Assembly (NCBI GenBank): GCA_900100475.1
Contig: FMTU01000001.1
Span: 186,001-250,000, forward strand
Length of the DNA stretch: 64,000 nt
Reading direction: 5' to 3'
Origin: Sphingobium faniae
Lineage (GTDB): Bacteria; Pseudomonadota; Alphaproteobacteria; Sphingomonadales; Sphingomonadaceae
The notes under the pieces are model-generated. The model did not search any database and had not been told where the DNA came from. It was given only the letters and a program-made list of their open reading frames with translations. Below, in pieces: positions 9,364 to 18,278 of the stretch. How positions within the stretch are numbered: position 1 is the stretch's first letter; the number at the start of each line of letters is the position of its first letter. The position numbers and the translations under genes were made by a program.

Positions 9364-9438
9364 CCTCTCCCTCGCCCATGGGGGAGAGGGTTGCGCAGAC
9401 CTGGCAGCTTGCTGGCTGGTCGTAGCTGGGTGAGGGGG
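9364..9438. repeat. Sphingomonad-type intergenic palindromic repeat
   Basis: The block begins with an interrupted palindrome CCTCTCCC...GGGGGAGAGG around CCATGG, continues through TTGCGCAGACCTGGCAGC and TTGCTGGCTGG, and closes with TAGCTGGGTGAGGGGG. From memory, this wording recurs between genes in many sphingomonad genomes as a dispersed REP-like element. No other copy was found in this window, so the repeat status rests on recalled knowledge. Confidence 0.55.
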
Positions 9439-9470
9439 AAGCCGCCTTCGGGATAGCGCAGGACCTCGCC

Positions 9471-9836
9471 TCATCGCCCCCGCGCCGATTGCCACCGCAG
9501 ATAATCGGGAAGCACATGCGTCTCGCCGCTTCCCACCGGGCGGCGGACCAGCCGTGGGTCGATCGGCCGATCGAACGCCACGCCGATTCTTTCGCCATGA
9601 GTCCAGGCGACCTGACCGGCTACCCGGCCGACACCCCGCAGTTCCAGCGTCAGGCGAGTTTTCGCCGCGACCCGCCGCTCGCATTCCGCCATCAGCCCCG
9701 TGGCCGACAGGTTGCGGACGCGCGCCTGACAGAGCGGCATCCCGTCATCCCTGACCAGATTCGTCAGCAGGAAAAGACTGTCCCGCGGTGAAGTTCTGGC
9801 CGGCCCACGCTCCAAACCATCCTGATCCATGCCCAT
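9471..9836 (-). CDS. PilZ domain protein
   Basis: A 121-residue protein consisting of one PilZ-like barrel. The family signature (D/N)xSxxG is seen as RNLSATGLMAEC (41-52). The strands VGRVAGQVAWTHGERIGVAFDRPI follow, typical of the second half of PilZ. The upstream RxxxR loop that contacts cyclic-di-GMP is not clearly conserved (PRDSLFLL), so binding is uncertain. No partner domain is present and the gene stands alone between a repeat and dksA. Likely cytoplasmic. Confidence 0.72.
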   Translation of the reverse strand: MGMDQDGLERGPARTSPRDSLFLLTNLVRDDGMPLCQARVRNLSATGLMAECERRVAAKTRLTLELRGVGRVAGQVAWTHGERIGVAFDRPIDPRLVRRPVGSGETHVLPDYLRWQSARGR

Positions 9837-9905
9837 CGACTGACCCGTATTTTATCCATTGAAGGATGGGTCATTGCCATTGGCGCATGGACAAAATGTT
9901 AATCC

Positions 9906-10370
9906 TCAGTCGTCGCGCGAAATCTTTTCCTGCCGCTCATGGCGTTCCTGCGCCTCGACCGTCATGGTCGCGATCGGGCGGGCTTCCAGGCGGCCCAGCG
10001 AAATCGGTTCGCCCGTCACTTCGCAATAGCCATATTCGCCCTCGTCGATGCGGCGCAGCGCGGCGTCGATCTTGGAGATCAGCTTGCGCTGGCGATCGCG
10101 CGTCCGCAGTTCGATCGACCAGTCCGTCTCGCTCGACGCGCGGTCGTTGAGGTCCGGCTCGCGCAGCGGTTCATTCTGGAGAACCGCGAGCGTTCCTTCC
10201 GCTTCGGTAAGGATTTCCTTCTTCCATCCCCACAGGCGCTGCCGGAAATATTCCAGTTGCAACGGGTTCATGAAGTCCTCGTCCGGCGACGGACGATAAT
10301 CGGGGGGGAGTGTTACAGCCGATTTCGGCGGCTTTCCGCCGTCCTTCTCGGAATTCAAAACCGATGCCAT
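9906..10370 (-). CDS. dksA: RNA polymerase-binding transcription factor DksA (zinc-finger-less type)
   Basis: A 154-residue DksA that acts with ppGpp in the RNA polymerase secondary channel. The coiled-coil tip motif DxxDxA is present (DLNDRAS, 73-79). The C-terminal globular part reads YGYCEVTGEPISLGRLEARP (113-132): only one Cys (116) of the classical four is kept, as in other alphaproteobacterial DksA proteins. The ATG at 10370 was chosen over an upstream-open frame because a GGAGAG site lies 7 nt before it and family similarity begins there. It is preceded by a long non-coding region. Confidence 0.9.
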   Translation of the reverse strand: MASVLNSEKDGGKPPKSAVTLPPDYRPSPDEDFMNPLQLEYFRQRLWGWKKEILTEAEGTLAVLQNEPLREPDLNDRASSETDWSIELRTRDRQRKLISKIDAALRRIDEGEYGYCEVTGEPISLGRLEARPIATMTVEAQERHERQEKISRDD

Positions 10371-10804
10371 CTGGCTCTCCGACTCGATGTGCCCCCGGCG
10401 CTGAACGGACCGGCGGCCATTCCCTATGGTTGGGCGCCCTAATAGCCACGGGCGGGAGACGACACAAGCGAACATTCTCCGCTCGTTAATGTCCGCCGCC
10501 CACCTGTTTTCCCGTCGGGTCAGGACATGCGCCGAGTCCCTTCCGGACGGGCTTGGAGAGAGAGAGAGTTGCGGCAAGCCGGATTCATTTCGCCTCCCGC
10601 ACATGTTCCACAGTGGGACGTTAACCATATCTGGCTACCCAAGACCGTGAATCTCCTCGACCTGAAGGTGGCAATCAGGGTTAACAGCATTGCGGTTAAC
10701 GCTTTATTTTGCGTTCCTGCACATAGGGAAAACCCGTTGCCCTCCCCTTTACCGGGTCAGGCCGGCGATGGGAAAGCCGCGGATAAAAGGACAAGAGTGA
10801 ACCT
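10371..10804. other. Long intergenic region between divergent dksA and the serine-rich gene
   Basis: This 434-bp region holds no convincing gene. A leftward open frame continuing dksA shows no family-like sequence. It should contain the divergent promoters. Visible elements are a GA-rich run (near 10,555-10,568), a GTTAAC at 10,620-10,625, and a direct repeat GGTTAAC at 10,679-10,685 and 10,694-10,700 (15 bp apart) followed by AT-rich sequence, a plausible regulator or promoter area for the rightward gene. Confidence 0.5.
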
Positions 10805-11806
10805 ATGTCGGTACGGATGGCATTGGCTAAATTATGCGCCTGCACCTGCGGCGGCGCGATCATCGGCGGGGGCGCCGTCCATGTCGCGGAAAGCGCGCGC
10901 CCGGCGGTCGTCAAAAGCACCAAGAGCGTGAAAGCCGCGCCCCGGAAACGCTATGCCTCCCACAAGGTGAAGCCCAAGGCGGTCAAGACCGTGACAGCCT
11001 GCGCGCCCTCCACCGTGACCGTCACGACGCAGGCCGCGCCCATCCCGCTGCCCGCGCCCATGCCGATGGCTGAAATGCCGATGATATCGGGCGGGTCAGC
11101 CGTTCCGGTCGTGATGGGCGGCGGCTTTGGCGGTTTCGGCGGCGGGTTCGTCGGCGGCTTCTTCGGCGGCGGTGGCGGCAGCAGCGGAGGCGGTTCCGTC
11201 GTCATCTCCTCCACCAGCAGCTCGACCGGCGGCATCAGCAGTTCGACCAGTTCGACCACCGGCGGCGTGTCCACGTCCACGGGCGGGGTTTCGACCTCGA
11301 CCGGCGGCGTCTCGACCTCCACGGGAGGCGTGTCCACGTCCAGCGGCCATGTGTCGACGTCGAGCGGCGTCTCCACCTCCTCGGGCAATGTCTCCACATC
11401 CTCCGGCAATGTATCGACATCCTCCGGCGTCAGCAGTTCTTCCTCGTCCAGTTCGTCGTCATCCTCCAGTTCATCGTCCTCTTCCAGTTCGTCGAGCAGT
11501 TCGGGCGGCGATGATCATGGTTCCAGCGGCGGATCGTCCAGCTCCTCCTCTTCGAGCAGTTCCTCGTCGAGCAGCAGCAGTTCCTCGAACGGCTCTTCGT
11601 CCAGTTTCGGCACGACGAGCAGCAGTTCCTCCTCCAGTTCCTCGTCGAGCAGTTCGTCCTCCTCCAGCAGTTCGGGCGGCAGTTCCAGCAGCACAGGGGG
11701 TACGCCGGTCCCCGCGCCGCCGATGATCCTGCTCTTCGGCGCGGGCGCGGTGGCGCTGGTCGCCCGCCGTCGCTTCGCCGAACGAAAGGCCAAAGCCGCA
11801 GCCTGA
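10805..11806 (+). CDS. Serine-rich low-complexity exported protein with PEP-CTERM-like tail
   Basis: A 333-residue protein in four parts. Residues 1-29 are a hydrophobic, Cys/Gly-containing export signal. Residues 30-75 are basic (many Lys/Arg). A Pro/Met/Gly-rich part (78-130) follows. Residues 131-300 are almost all Ser, Thr, Gly and Val, starting with about seven imperfect 7-residue repeats of the GVSTSTG type and passing into long Ser runs. The tail is VPAPPMILLFGAGAVALVAR then RRFAERK: a Pro-containing motif, one membrane helix and an Arg cluster, as in PEP-CTERM/VPxPA-CTERM sorting signals, though PEP is PAP here. Likely an envelope or extracellular-matrix protein; the function is inferred from composition only. 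Confidence 0.65.
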   Translation: MSVRMALAKLCACTCGGAIIGGGAVHVAESARPAVVKSTKSVKAAPRKRYASHKVKPKAVKTVTACAPSTVTVTTQAAPIPLPAPMPMAEMPMISGGSAVPVVMGGGFGGFGGGFVGGFFGGGGGSSGGGSVVISSTSSSTGGISSSTSSTTGGVSTSTGGVSTSTGGVSTSTGGVSTSSGHVSTSSGVSTSSGNVSTSSGNVSTSSGVSSSSSSSSSSSSSSSSSSSSSSSSGGDDHGSSGGSSSSSSSSSSSSSSSSSSNGSSSSFGTTSSSSSSSSSSSSSSSSSSSGGSSSSTGGTPVPAPPMILLFGAGAVALVARRRFAERKAKAAA

Positions 11807-11829
11807 CAGGACGGCTTTTCCAGAACAAG

Positions 11830-11868
11830 GGAAAGGGGCGGAACCGGGCGACGGTCCCGCCCCTTTCC
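11830..11868. terminator. Bidirectional terminator
   Basis: A 12-bp stem, GGAAAGGGGCGG (11830-11841) with CCGCCCCTTTCC (11857-11868), lies between the convergent serine-rich and Host_attach genes. It lacks a long T run but is very stable. Confidence 0.65.
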
Positions 11869-11878
11869 TGTTGATGGA

Positions 11879-12319
11879 TCAGCTTTCGGAAATGATCCGC
11901 TCGATTTCCGGCACCGGATGGTTGGCCAGATCCTTGGCGATCTCTCCGACAAGGCGGCTTTGCACTTCCTTGTGATAATGTTTGCGCATCTCGCCCAGAA
12001 TGGCGGGCGGCGCGACGATGATCAGCTTCCCATAATCGTTCGCCAGCGCGCCGCGTTTCAGCAGGTCCGCCGCTTCCGCCGCGAAACGGGCTTCTTCCAG
12101 ATCGTGGAAATCCGTCTGCTCCATGCTGCTGCGATGGCTGCCGACCGAATTGAACGCCCGCCCCGGCGCATCCGACGCCTGATCGCGATCGGGCGGGTTG
12201 TCCTGTTCCCGCACCGTCTCCGCTTCCAGATTGGGAAACGCCCCGTCGCCTTTGTTACGAAGCAGTAACAATTTGCGCCCGTCCACCACCATCACCACCC
12301 CGTCAAAATCAATCCGCAT
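11879..12319 (-). CDS. Host attachment family protein (Host_attach, PF10116-like)
   Basis: A 146-residue soluble protein. It starts MRIDFDGVVMVVDGRKLLLLRNKG, continues with a polar middle that includes RAFNSVGSHRSSMEQTD, and ends in a conserved half with DLLKRGALANDYGKLIIVAPP, MRKHYHKEVQ and EIAKDLANHPVPEIERI. This matches the family named after proteins studied in plant-associated bacteria; a biochemical role is not established to my knowledge. The ATG at 12319 has an AAGGAG site 8 nt upstream and is preferred to the TTG/GTG codons just before it. Confidence 0.78.
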   Translation of the reverse strand: MRIDFDGVVMVVDGRKLLLLRNKGDGAFPNLEAETVREQDNPPDRDQASDAPGRAFNSVGSHRSSMEQTDFHDLEEARFAAEAADLLKRGALANDYGKLIIVAPPAILGEMRKHYHKEVQSRLVGEIAKDLANHPVPEIERIISES

Positions 12320-12407
12320 CACCAACTCCTTTCATGGATTCCCCGCATCAACGGACGGCGGCGCGCAGGGTTGCGCCGCTGATCGCGGAACGGCATAGGG
12401 CTGATCC

Positions 12408-13685
12408 ATGCACGACATCCGCTTCATCCGCGAAAACCCCGCCGCCTTCGACGCCGCCCTCGCCCGCCGTGGCGTCGAGCCGCTCTCCGCCGGCATCCTC
12501 GCGCTCGACGAACGCAGCCGCGCGCTCAAGACGGAATTGCAGCACGGCCAGGCCCGCCGCAACGAAGCGAGCAAGGCCATCGGCCAGGCCATGGCCGCCA
12601 AGGACACGGACAAGGCCGAAAGCCTGAAAACCGAAGTCGCCGCGCTGAAGGAACGGATGCCCGCTCTGGAGGCAGAGGATCGCGAAACCGGCGAGCAGCT
12701 TCACGCGATGCTCGCCGCCATCCCCAACCTTCCCGCCGACGACGTGCCCGGGGGGCAGGATGAAACGGCCAATGTGGAAATCGGCCGCTGGGGCGAGCCG
12801 CGCAGCTTCCCCTTCACCCCGCAGGACCATGCCGATTTCGGCCCCGCCCTGGGTCTGGATTTCGAGAGCGCGGCTGCACTGTCGGGCGCCCGCTTCGCCG
12901 CCCTGCGCGGACAGATGGCGCGGCTTCACCGGGCGCTCGCGCAGTTCATGCTGGACCGCCAGTCGGGCGAGAATGGCTATGAGGAAGTGAACCCGCCCCT
13001 GCTCGTCCGCGACGAAGCGCTGTTCGGCACCGGCCAGCTTCCCAAATTCGCCGAGGATCTGTTCCGCACCACCGACGGCCGCTGGCTGATCCCCACAGCG
13101 GAAGTCAGCCTCACCAATCTGGTGCGCGAACAGATCGTGGCGGCGGATCGCCTGCCGATGCGCCTCACCGCGCTCACCCCCTGCTTCCGCTCCGAAGCCG
13201 GATCGGCGGGACGCGACACGCGTGGCTTCATCCGTCAGCACCAGTTCGAGAAGGTGGAACTGGTCGCCATCTGCAAGCCCGAAGAGTCCGAAGCCGAACA
13301 TGAACGCATGTGCGCGGCGGCGGAGGGCGTCCTCCAGGCGCTGAACCTTCCCTATCGCAAGATGCTGCTCTGCACCGGCGACATGGGCTTTTCCGCGCGC
13401 AAGACCTATGATCTCGAAGTCTGGCTGCCGAGCCAGCAAAGCTATCGCGAAATCAGTTCCGTCTCGAACTGCGGCGACTTTCAGGCGCGGCGCATGAATG
13501 CCCGCTACAAGCCGGAGGGAGCAAAGCAGACCCGCTTCCTCCACACGCTGAACGGGTCGGGACTGGCGGTCGGCCGCGCGCTGGTCGCTGTGCTGGAAAA
13601 TTATCAGCAGGAAGACGGCAGCGTCATCGTTCCCGAAACGCTCGCACCCTATATGGGCGGGCTCACACGGCTACGGCCCAACTGA
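12408..13685 (+). CDS. serS: Seryl-tRNA synthetase
   Basis: Charges tRNA-Ser (and tRNA-Sec where present) with serine. At 425 residues it is normal in length. Residues 1-105 form the long antiparallel coiled-coil tRNA-binding arm. The class II core shows TAEVSLTN (230-237), motif 2 around [16 protein letters not shown] (258-273), an [11 protein letters not shown] segment (353-363) and motif 3 [17 protein letters not shown] (382-398). It is followed by surE after 10 nt, an arrangement common in Alphaproteobacteria. Confidence 0.97.
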   Translation: MHDIRFIRENPAAFDAALARRGVEPLSAGILALDERSRALKTELQHGQARRNEASKAIGQAMAAKDTDKAESLKTEVAALKERMPALEAEDRETGEQLHAMLAAIPNLPADDVPGGQDETANVEIGRWGEPRSFPFTPQDHADFGPALGLDFESAAALSGARFAALRGQMARLHRALAQFMLDRQSGENGYEEVNPPLLVRDEALFGTGQLPKFAEDLFRTTDGRWLIPTAEVSLTNLVREQIVAADRLPMRLTALTPCFRSEAGSAGRDTRGFIRQHQFEKVELVAICKPEESEAEHERMCAAAEGVLQALNLPYRKMLLCTGDMGFSARKTYDLEVWLPSQQSYREISSVSNCGDFQARRMNARYKPEGAKQTRFLHTLNGSGLAVGRALVAVLENYQQEDGSVIVPETLAPYMGGLTRLRPN

Positions 13686-13695
13686 AGGTGCGCCC

Positions 13696-14460
13696 ATGCG
13701 AATCCTGCTGACCAATGACGATGGCGTTTACGCCCCCGGCCTCAAGGTGCTGGAGGAAATTGCGCGCACCCTGTCCGACGACATCTGGATCGTCGCGCCG
13801 CAGGATGAGCAATCCGGCGCGGGCCACAGCCTGACACTCACCCGTCCGCTGCGTATCCGCAAGCATGGCGAAAGGCATTACAGCGTCACCGGCACACCCA
13901 CCGACGCGGTGATGATGGCGGTTGGGCATCTGATGAAGGACTGCAAGCCCGATCTGGTGCTGTCCGGCGTCAATCGCGGCGCCAATCTGGCCGAAGACGT
14001 GACCTATTCCGGCACCGTCTCCGCCGCGATGGAAGGCGCGATTTCGGGCATCCGGTCCATCGCGCTCAGCCAGGTCTATCCGCGCGAGGGCATGGGCGAC
14101 GCGGTCCCCTTCGCCGCGGCGCGGGCATGGGGAGAGAAGGTGCTGCGGCCGCTGATCGCCATGCCGGAAACGCCCCGGACGCTGTTCAACGTCAACTTCC
14201 CCGCCATCGAACCGGATCAGGTGAAAGGCGTGCGCGTCGTGCGGCAGGGCTTTCACGATATCGACCGCACTTCCATCGTCGAAAGTGTCGATCCGCGCGG
14301 TTATCGCTATTACTGGTTCGGACTGGGGACGAGCGATTCCGTGCCGGAAGGAACCGACCTTGCCGCCATCGCGCAAGGCTATGTCACGGTGACTCCCCTG
14401 CACTTCGACCTGACGCAGGACCGCGCGATGGCGGCGACCACTCACGCTTTCGCGGATTGA
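13696..14460 (+). CDS. surE: 5'/3'-nucleotidase SurE
   Basis: A metal-dependent phosphatase acting on nucleoside 5'- and 3'-monophosphates, a stationary-phase survival protein. The metal ligands are in place: NDD (7-9) at the start, Ser40 in DEQSGAGHS, and Asn93 in GVNRGANLAEDVTYSGTV. The 254-residue length is typical. It follows serS by 10 nt and is likely co-transcribed. The pcm gene often found next to surE is absent; an ion channel follows instead. Confidence 0.96.
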   Translation: MRILLTNDDGVYAPGLKVLEEIARTLSDDIWIVAPQDEQSGAGHSLTLTRPLRIRKHGERHYSVTGTPTDAVMMAVGHLMKDCKPDLVLSGVNRGANLAEDVTYSGTVSAAMEGAISGIRSIALSQVYPREGMGDAVPFAAARAWGEKVLRPLIAMPETPRTLFNVNFPAIEPDQVKGVRVVRQGFHDIDRTSIVESVDPRGYRYYWFGLGTSDSVPEGTDLAAIAQGYVTVTPLHFDLTQDRAMAATTHAFAD

Positions 14461-14559
14461 TCGCAAGACGGCCGCCCGGCTAGAGAAGAGGTTCCATTTC
14501 GAACGTCGCAAGGGTCGCCTGCCCGTCCATCCGGTCGATCATCTGCCAAAGGAAGCGCG

Positions 14560-15615
14560 ATGAGGATCATGCACGTTCCCTTGCGGTCGCCCACCGCCGG
14601 TTTTCTTCGGCGGCGATCGTCCCTCCCGATCTGGGCGGATCTTGCCTGGCGCGTGGCGCTGGTGTTCGGCCTGCTGGGGCTGGTGCTGCTGATCCACTGG
14701 ATCGGCCGCGACGGGCTGCGGGACAATCTCGACAATAATATCAGCTTCGTGGACGTACTCTATTTCACCACCGTCACCATCATGACGGTGGGCTATGGCG
14801 ACATCGTTCCCGTCAGCCCCGAAGCCCGGCTGTTCGAAGCGGTGCTGGTCACGCCGATTCGGCTGTTCGTGTGGCTGATCTTCCTTGGAACGGCCTATCA
14901 TCTCTTTTTCCGCAACATCCTCTACAGGTGGCGCATGGCACGCATTCAGGCCGATCTGCACAATCATATCGTCGTCACCGGCTTTGGCACGTCGGGCAGC
15001 GAAGCGGTGCGCGAACTGCTGGCGCGGGGCGTCGATGCGCGGGAAATCGTTGTGATCGACCCATCGGAACGGGCGCTTGCGCAAGCGGAGGATTTGGGCT
15101 GCAACGTCATGTGCGGCGACTCCACGCGTGACAAGACCTTGAAGGACGTGGCCATCCACCGCGCCCGCACCCTGATCGTGTCGGCGGGGCGAGACGACAC
15201 GTCCATCCTCATCACCCTGACGGCGCGGCATCTGGCCCCTCGCCTGCCGATCAGCATCGTCGTGCGGAACGAGGATAATGAACTGCCCGCGCGGCAGGCA
15301 GGCGCGACCACCGTCATCAATCCGGTGAGCTTCGCGGGGCTGCTGCTGGCGGGCAGCACCAGCGGGCGGCATCTGGCCGATTATATGGCGGATCTGGCGG
15401 CGTCGGGCGGTCGGGTGAAGCTGAACGAACGCTTCGTGCTGCCTGAAGAGATCGGCAAGCCGCTTTCGGCCATCGCCACCGGCATCGGCGTCCGCATCTA
15501 CCGCGAGGATCGCCCCGTCGGCTTCCAGGACGAAGGCGCGCAGAAGCTCCAGACGGGCGACATGATCATCGAGATCGTCGATGAAGTCCCCGCCGAAAGC
15601 CCCGATCCGGCCTGA
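14560..15615 (+). CDS. Potassium channel family protein with NAD-binding (TrkA-N/RCK) domain
   Basis: A 351-residue inner-membrane channel subunit. It has a first helix (about 30-48), a pore loop with selectivity filter TVGYGD (76-81), a second helix (about 97-118), then a cytoplasmic Rossmann RCK domain beginning [15 protein letters not shown] (136-150). A TrkA-C-like end lies near 270-350. This is a two-helix Kch/MthK-like architecture, expected to form tetramers that pass K+ under control of a bound nucleotide or ion. Most of the 99 nt before it show no strong ribosome site, only GGAAGCG just upstream. Confidence 0.88.
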   Translation: MRIMHVPLRSPTAGFLRRRSSLPIWADLAWRVALVFGLLGLVLLIHWIGRDGLRDNLDNNISFVDVLYFTTVTIMTVGYGDIVPVSPEARLFEAVLVTPIRLFVWLIFLGTAYHLFFRNILYRWRMARIQADLHNHIVVTGFGTSGSEAVRELLARGVDAREIVVIDPSERALAQAEDLGCNVMCGDSTRDKTLKDVAIHRARTLIVSAGRDDTSILITLTARHLAPRLPISIVVRNEDNELPARQAGATTVINPVSFAGLLLAGSTSGRHLADYMADLAASGGRVKLNERFVLPEEIGKPLSAIATGIGVRIYREDRPVGFQDEGAQKLQTGDMIIEIVDEVPAESPDPA

Positions 15616-15677
15616 ATCAGGCATTTCGCAAGCAGGCCGTGACATTTGGCGCGAAAATCCCTATGTGCGCGCCGATC

Positions 15678-17054
15678 ATGGCAACCAAATTTCCCGAACC
15701 GCCGAAGGTCGGCATGGTGTCGCTCGGCTGTCCCAAGGCCCTTGTGGACAGCGAACGCATCCTGACGAAGCTGCGTTCCGACGGCTATCAGATGTCCGCC
15801 GACTATTCCGGCGCGGATGTCGTGCTGGTCAACACCTGCGGCTTTCTCGACTCGGCGAAAGAGGAGTCGCTCGAAGCCATTGGCGAGGCGATCGCGGAAA
15901 ATGGCCGGGTCATCGTCACCGGCTGCATGGGCAATGAAGCGGACCTGATCCGCCGGAAATTCCCGCAGGTGCTGGCCGTCACCGGCGCGCATCAATATGA
16001 GGCGGTGGTGAACGCGGTGCATGAAGCATCGCCGCCGGTCCCCAACGCCTTTGTCGATCTGGTGCCCGAAGGCGGCCTCAAGCTGACGCCGCGCCACTAT
16101 AGCTATCTCAAGATTTCCGAAGGGTGCAATCATCGCTGCTCCTTCTGCATCATCCCGTCACTGCGCGGCGATCTGGTGAGCCGCCGGGTGGACGCGGTGC
16201 TGCGCGAGGCGGAAAAGCTGGTCCATGCGGGCACGAAGGAACTGCTGATCATCAGCCAGGACACGTCGGCCTATGGCGTCGACACCCGGCATGAGCCGCG
16301 CCAGTGGAAGGGCCGGGAGGTCCGCGCGCATATGACCGATCTGGCGCGCGAACTGGGCCAATTGCGCACCGGCGAGGGCGCGCCGCCCTGGGTGCGGCTG
16401 CATTATGTCTATCCCTATCCCCATGTGGATCAGGTTATCCCGCTCATGGCCGACGGGCTGCTGACGCCCTATCTGGACATTCCTTTCCAGCACGCCGCGC
16501 CCAATGTCCTGAAGGCCATGAAGCGCCCCGCCAATGAAGCCAAGGTGCTGGACCGCATCCGCAAGTGGCGGGATATCTGCCCGGACATCACGATCCGCTC
16601 CTCCTTCGTCGTCGGCTTCCCCGGTGAGACGGAAGCGGATTTCCAATATCTGCTGGATTGGCTGGACGAAGCGCAGCTCGACCGGGTGGGCGCTTTCCGC
16701 TTCGAGCCTGTCGAGGGCGCGGCGGCCAACGCCCTGCCCGACGCCGTGCCCGAAGAGGTCAAGGAAGAACGCTACCAGCGGATCATGGAGAAAACCGCCG
16801 CGATCTCCACCGCGAAACTGGCGGCCAAGGTCGGGCGCGTCCTGCCCGTCATCATCGACGAGGTGGGCGAAGCGGACGAAGACGGCTCCATCGGCGCGAC
16901 CGCGCGCAGCCAGGCCGATGCGCCGGAGATCGACGGCAATGTGTTCCTGCGCGATGTCGGCGAAGGGCGGCAGCCAGGCGATGTGTTGACGGTGTTGATC
17001 GAGGATGCGGACGAACACGACCTTTATGGCGTTCCGCAAGCCCCCGTCGCATAA
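15678..17054 (+). CDS. rimO: Ribosomal protein S12 methylthiotransferase RimO
   Basis: A radical-SAM enzyme that methylthiolates an Asp of ribosomal protein S12. The N-terminal UPF0004 domain supplies three cluster Cys (18, 54, 83: SLGCPKA, NTCGFLD, TGCMGNE). The radical-SAM motif CxxxCxxC is C150-NHR-C154-SF-C157. The RimO-specific [12 protein letters not shown] follows, and a TRAM domain closes the protein (458 residues). The ATG at 15678 (MATKFPEPP) is chosen over 15639 because conserved sequence starts right after it. The MiaB alternative is disfavoured by the IIPSLRG wording. Confidence 0.95.
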   Translation: MATKFPEPPKVGMVSLGCPKALVDSERILTKLRSDGYQMSADYSGADVVLVNTCGFLDSAKEESLEAIGEAIAENGRVIVTGCMGNEADLIRRKFPQVLAVTGAHQYEAVVNAVHEASPPVPNAFVDLVPEGGLKLTPRHYSYLKISEGCNHRCSFCIIPSLRGDLVSRRVDAVLREAEKLVHAGTKELLIISQDTSAYGVDTRHEPRQWKGREVRAHMTDLARELGQLRTGEGAPPWVRLHYVYPYPHVDQVIPLMADGLLTPYLDIPFQHAAPNVLKAMKRPANEAKVLDRIRKWRDICPDITIRSSFVVGFPGETEADFQYLLDWLDEAQLDRVGAFRFEPVEGAAANALPDAVPEEVKEERYQRIMEKTAAISTAKLAAKVGRVLPVIIDEVGEADEDGSIGATARSQADAPEIDGNVFLRDVGEGRQPGDVLTVLIEDADEHDLYGVPQAPVA

Positions 17055-17060
17055 GGATTG

Positions 17061-17084
17061 AAGGCGGCGGGAATGCGCCGCCTT
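17061..17084. terminator. Hairpin between convergent rimO and lipoprotein genes
   Basis: A 9-bp perfect stem AAGGCGGCG / CGCCGCCTT with a 6-nt loop lies between the two stops. There is no T run, so it is a bidirectional terminator of moderate strength. Confidence 0.6.
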
Positions 17085-17091
17085 CCCTGCA

Positions 17092-17931
17092 TCACGCCGC
17101 GATGAAGGCGTCCTGATATTCCGTCTTGATCGCGTCCCGAATCGCCCCGTCGACCGGGAGCGCCACATTATAGCTGCCTTCCGCATAAGGACCGGCGCTA
17201 TAGGGGCCGACAATCACGGTAACGCCGTCGATCAGCTTGCCGTCCTTCGACGTGAGCACCAGCACTTCCTTCATCGGGTCGATGCATTTGGTGAAGTCGT
17301 CGTCGCCCCGCACGACAGGCGCGCCACGCTTTTCCGCGCGCTGGCGGTCGAGTTCCTTGCAAAAACCATCATGGATCGCCGACGCGAAAGCCTCGGGGGA
17401 AGTCATCATCACCGCAAGGCTCGTTTCCCGCTTCATGCGGCGATCCCACAACAGGCTGTCATAGCCGGTCATGCCATGCGCGCCGCCGGTGAAAATATAG
17501 GTTTCCGATTTCAGCGCCAGAAGCCGGGGCGTATCGGCCGCCACCGCCCAATGCGTTTCCAGGCTGTGCTTGCGGAAGGGATAGCCCGATTCCTTCGCAG
17601 ACTTCTGATCCTCCCGCGCCATTTTGAGCGCGTTCTCCTTCGCCTCCGTCATGGCCTTGCCGAGTTTCGACACCAATGCGGGAACCGCCGCGACCTGCCC
17701 CGGATAGTCATAGACAAATTCCAGCAAATCGGTCTTTTCGGATACCGCAAAGGGCTTGCCCGCCGGCACCGGCTGCTCCGCGCCTGCCATCCGGTTGGCG
17801 AAGTCCGTCGCTTCCGCATTGGCCGCATGGTTGGCCGGTGCGGAATTATCATGCTGCGAGGGGGAGCAGGCGGACAGGAAAAGGGCCGCCGTTGCCAGCG
17901 GCCCCATCGCCCAAAAGCAAGCGTCGCGCAT
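17092..17931 (-). CDS. Lipoprotein of the DUF4163/DUF3298 (RsiV-like extracellular) type
   Basis: A 279-residue exported protein with a lipobox LFLSAC (Cys22). The mature part carries the DUF4163-like region (LLEFVYDYPGQVAAVPAL...) and a DUF3298-like C-terminal half with GGAHGMTGYDSLLWDRRM and VGPYSAGPYAEGSY, which in other bacteria forms the lysozyme/cell-wall-sensing fold of anti-sigma factors such as RsiV. Here there is no anti-sigma domain, so it is a free-standing lipoprotein. The ATG shares a base with the stop of the upstream 67-residue gene (TAATG), so the two are coupled. The ligand is unknown. Confidence 0.75.
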   Translation of the reverse strand: MRDACFWAMGPLATAALFLSACSPSQHDNSAPANHAANAEATDFANRMAGAEQPVPAGKPFAVSEKTDLLEFVYDYPGQVAAVPALVSKLGKAMTEAKENALKMAREDQKSAKESGYPFRKHSLETHWAVAADTPRLLALKSETYIFTGGAHGMTGYDSLLWDRRMKRETSLAVMMTSPEAFASAIHDGFCKELDRQRAEKRGAPVVRGDDDFTKCIDPMKEVLVLTSKDGKLIDGVTVIVGPYSAGPYAEGSYNVALPVDGAIRDAIKTEYQDAFIAA

Positions 17932-18134
17932 TAATGGAGCTTTACCGCCGCCATGCAACGCTCGCTGATCGCCTTTCGCATATATTCGCTCTGAAAGGCG
18001 CGGCCGGTATTGGACCAGCCTTCGGCTATCAACGCCTGCCGAATCGCGTGAGCGCCATCGAACTGGCCGCTTTCCGCCAGCGTATAGGCGCGGGAGCGAA
18101 GAGCCTGAAGGCTGCTATCATCAGCATGGAACAT
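17931..18134 (-). CDS. Small conserved hypothetical protein (67 aa)
   Basis: A soluble, helical 67-residue protein (SLQALRSRAYTLAESGQFDG..., EYMRKAISERCMAA). The ATG at 18134 has a GAAGGAG ribosome site and the stop overlaps the lipoprotein start, strong signs of a real gene even though a longer open frame runs through it to 19,109. It resembles small sphingomonad proteins of similar size that I recall, but no named family or function can be assigned. It is divergent from the aminopeptidase gene. Confidence 0.65.
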   Translation of the reverse strand: MFHADDSSLQALRSRAYTLAESGQFDGAHAIRQALIAEGWSNTGRAFQSEYMRKAISERCMAAVKLH

Positions 18135-18278
18135 CCTTGATTCTCCTTCACGATTATTGTCGGAACAAATGTTAGCGCAACGCCTGCCCGCCGCAAGGGC
18201 GGGCGAGGCCGAGCGAAGGGATGGGGCGACGAAAAATGCCCTTTCCAACACCCTCGCCTTTCCCTTACATCCTGCCGA

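Noticed and set aside
10371-10628. N-terminal extension of dksA
   Set aside because: The added 86 residues show no DksA-like or domain-like sequence, and a good ribosome site marks the shorter start.
11259-11700. Possible CRISPR-like or satellite DNA repeats
   Set aside because: The repeated units are codons of a Ser/Thr/Gly-rich protein in one frame, with no constant repeat and no unique spacers.
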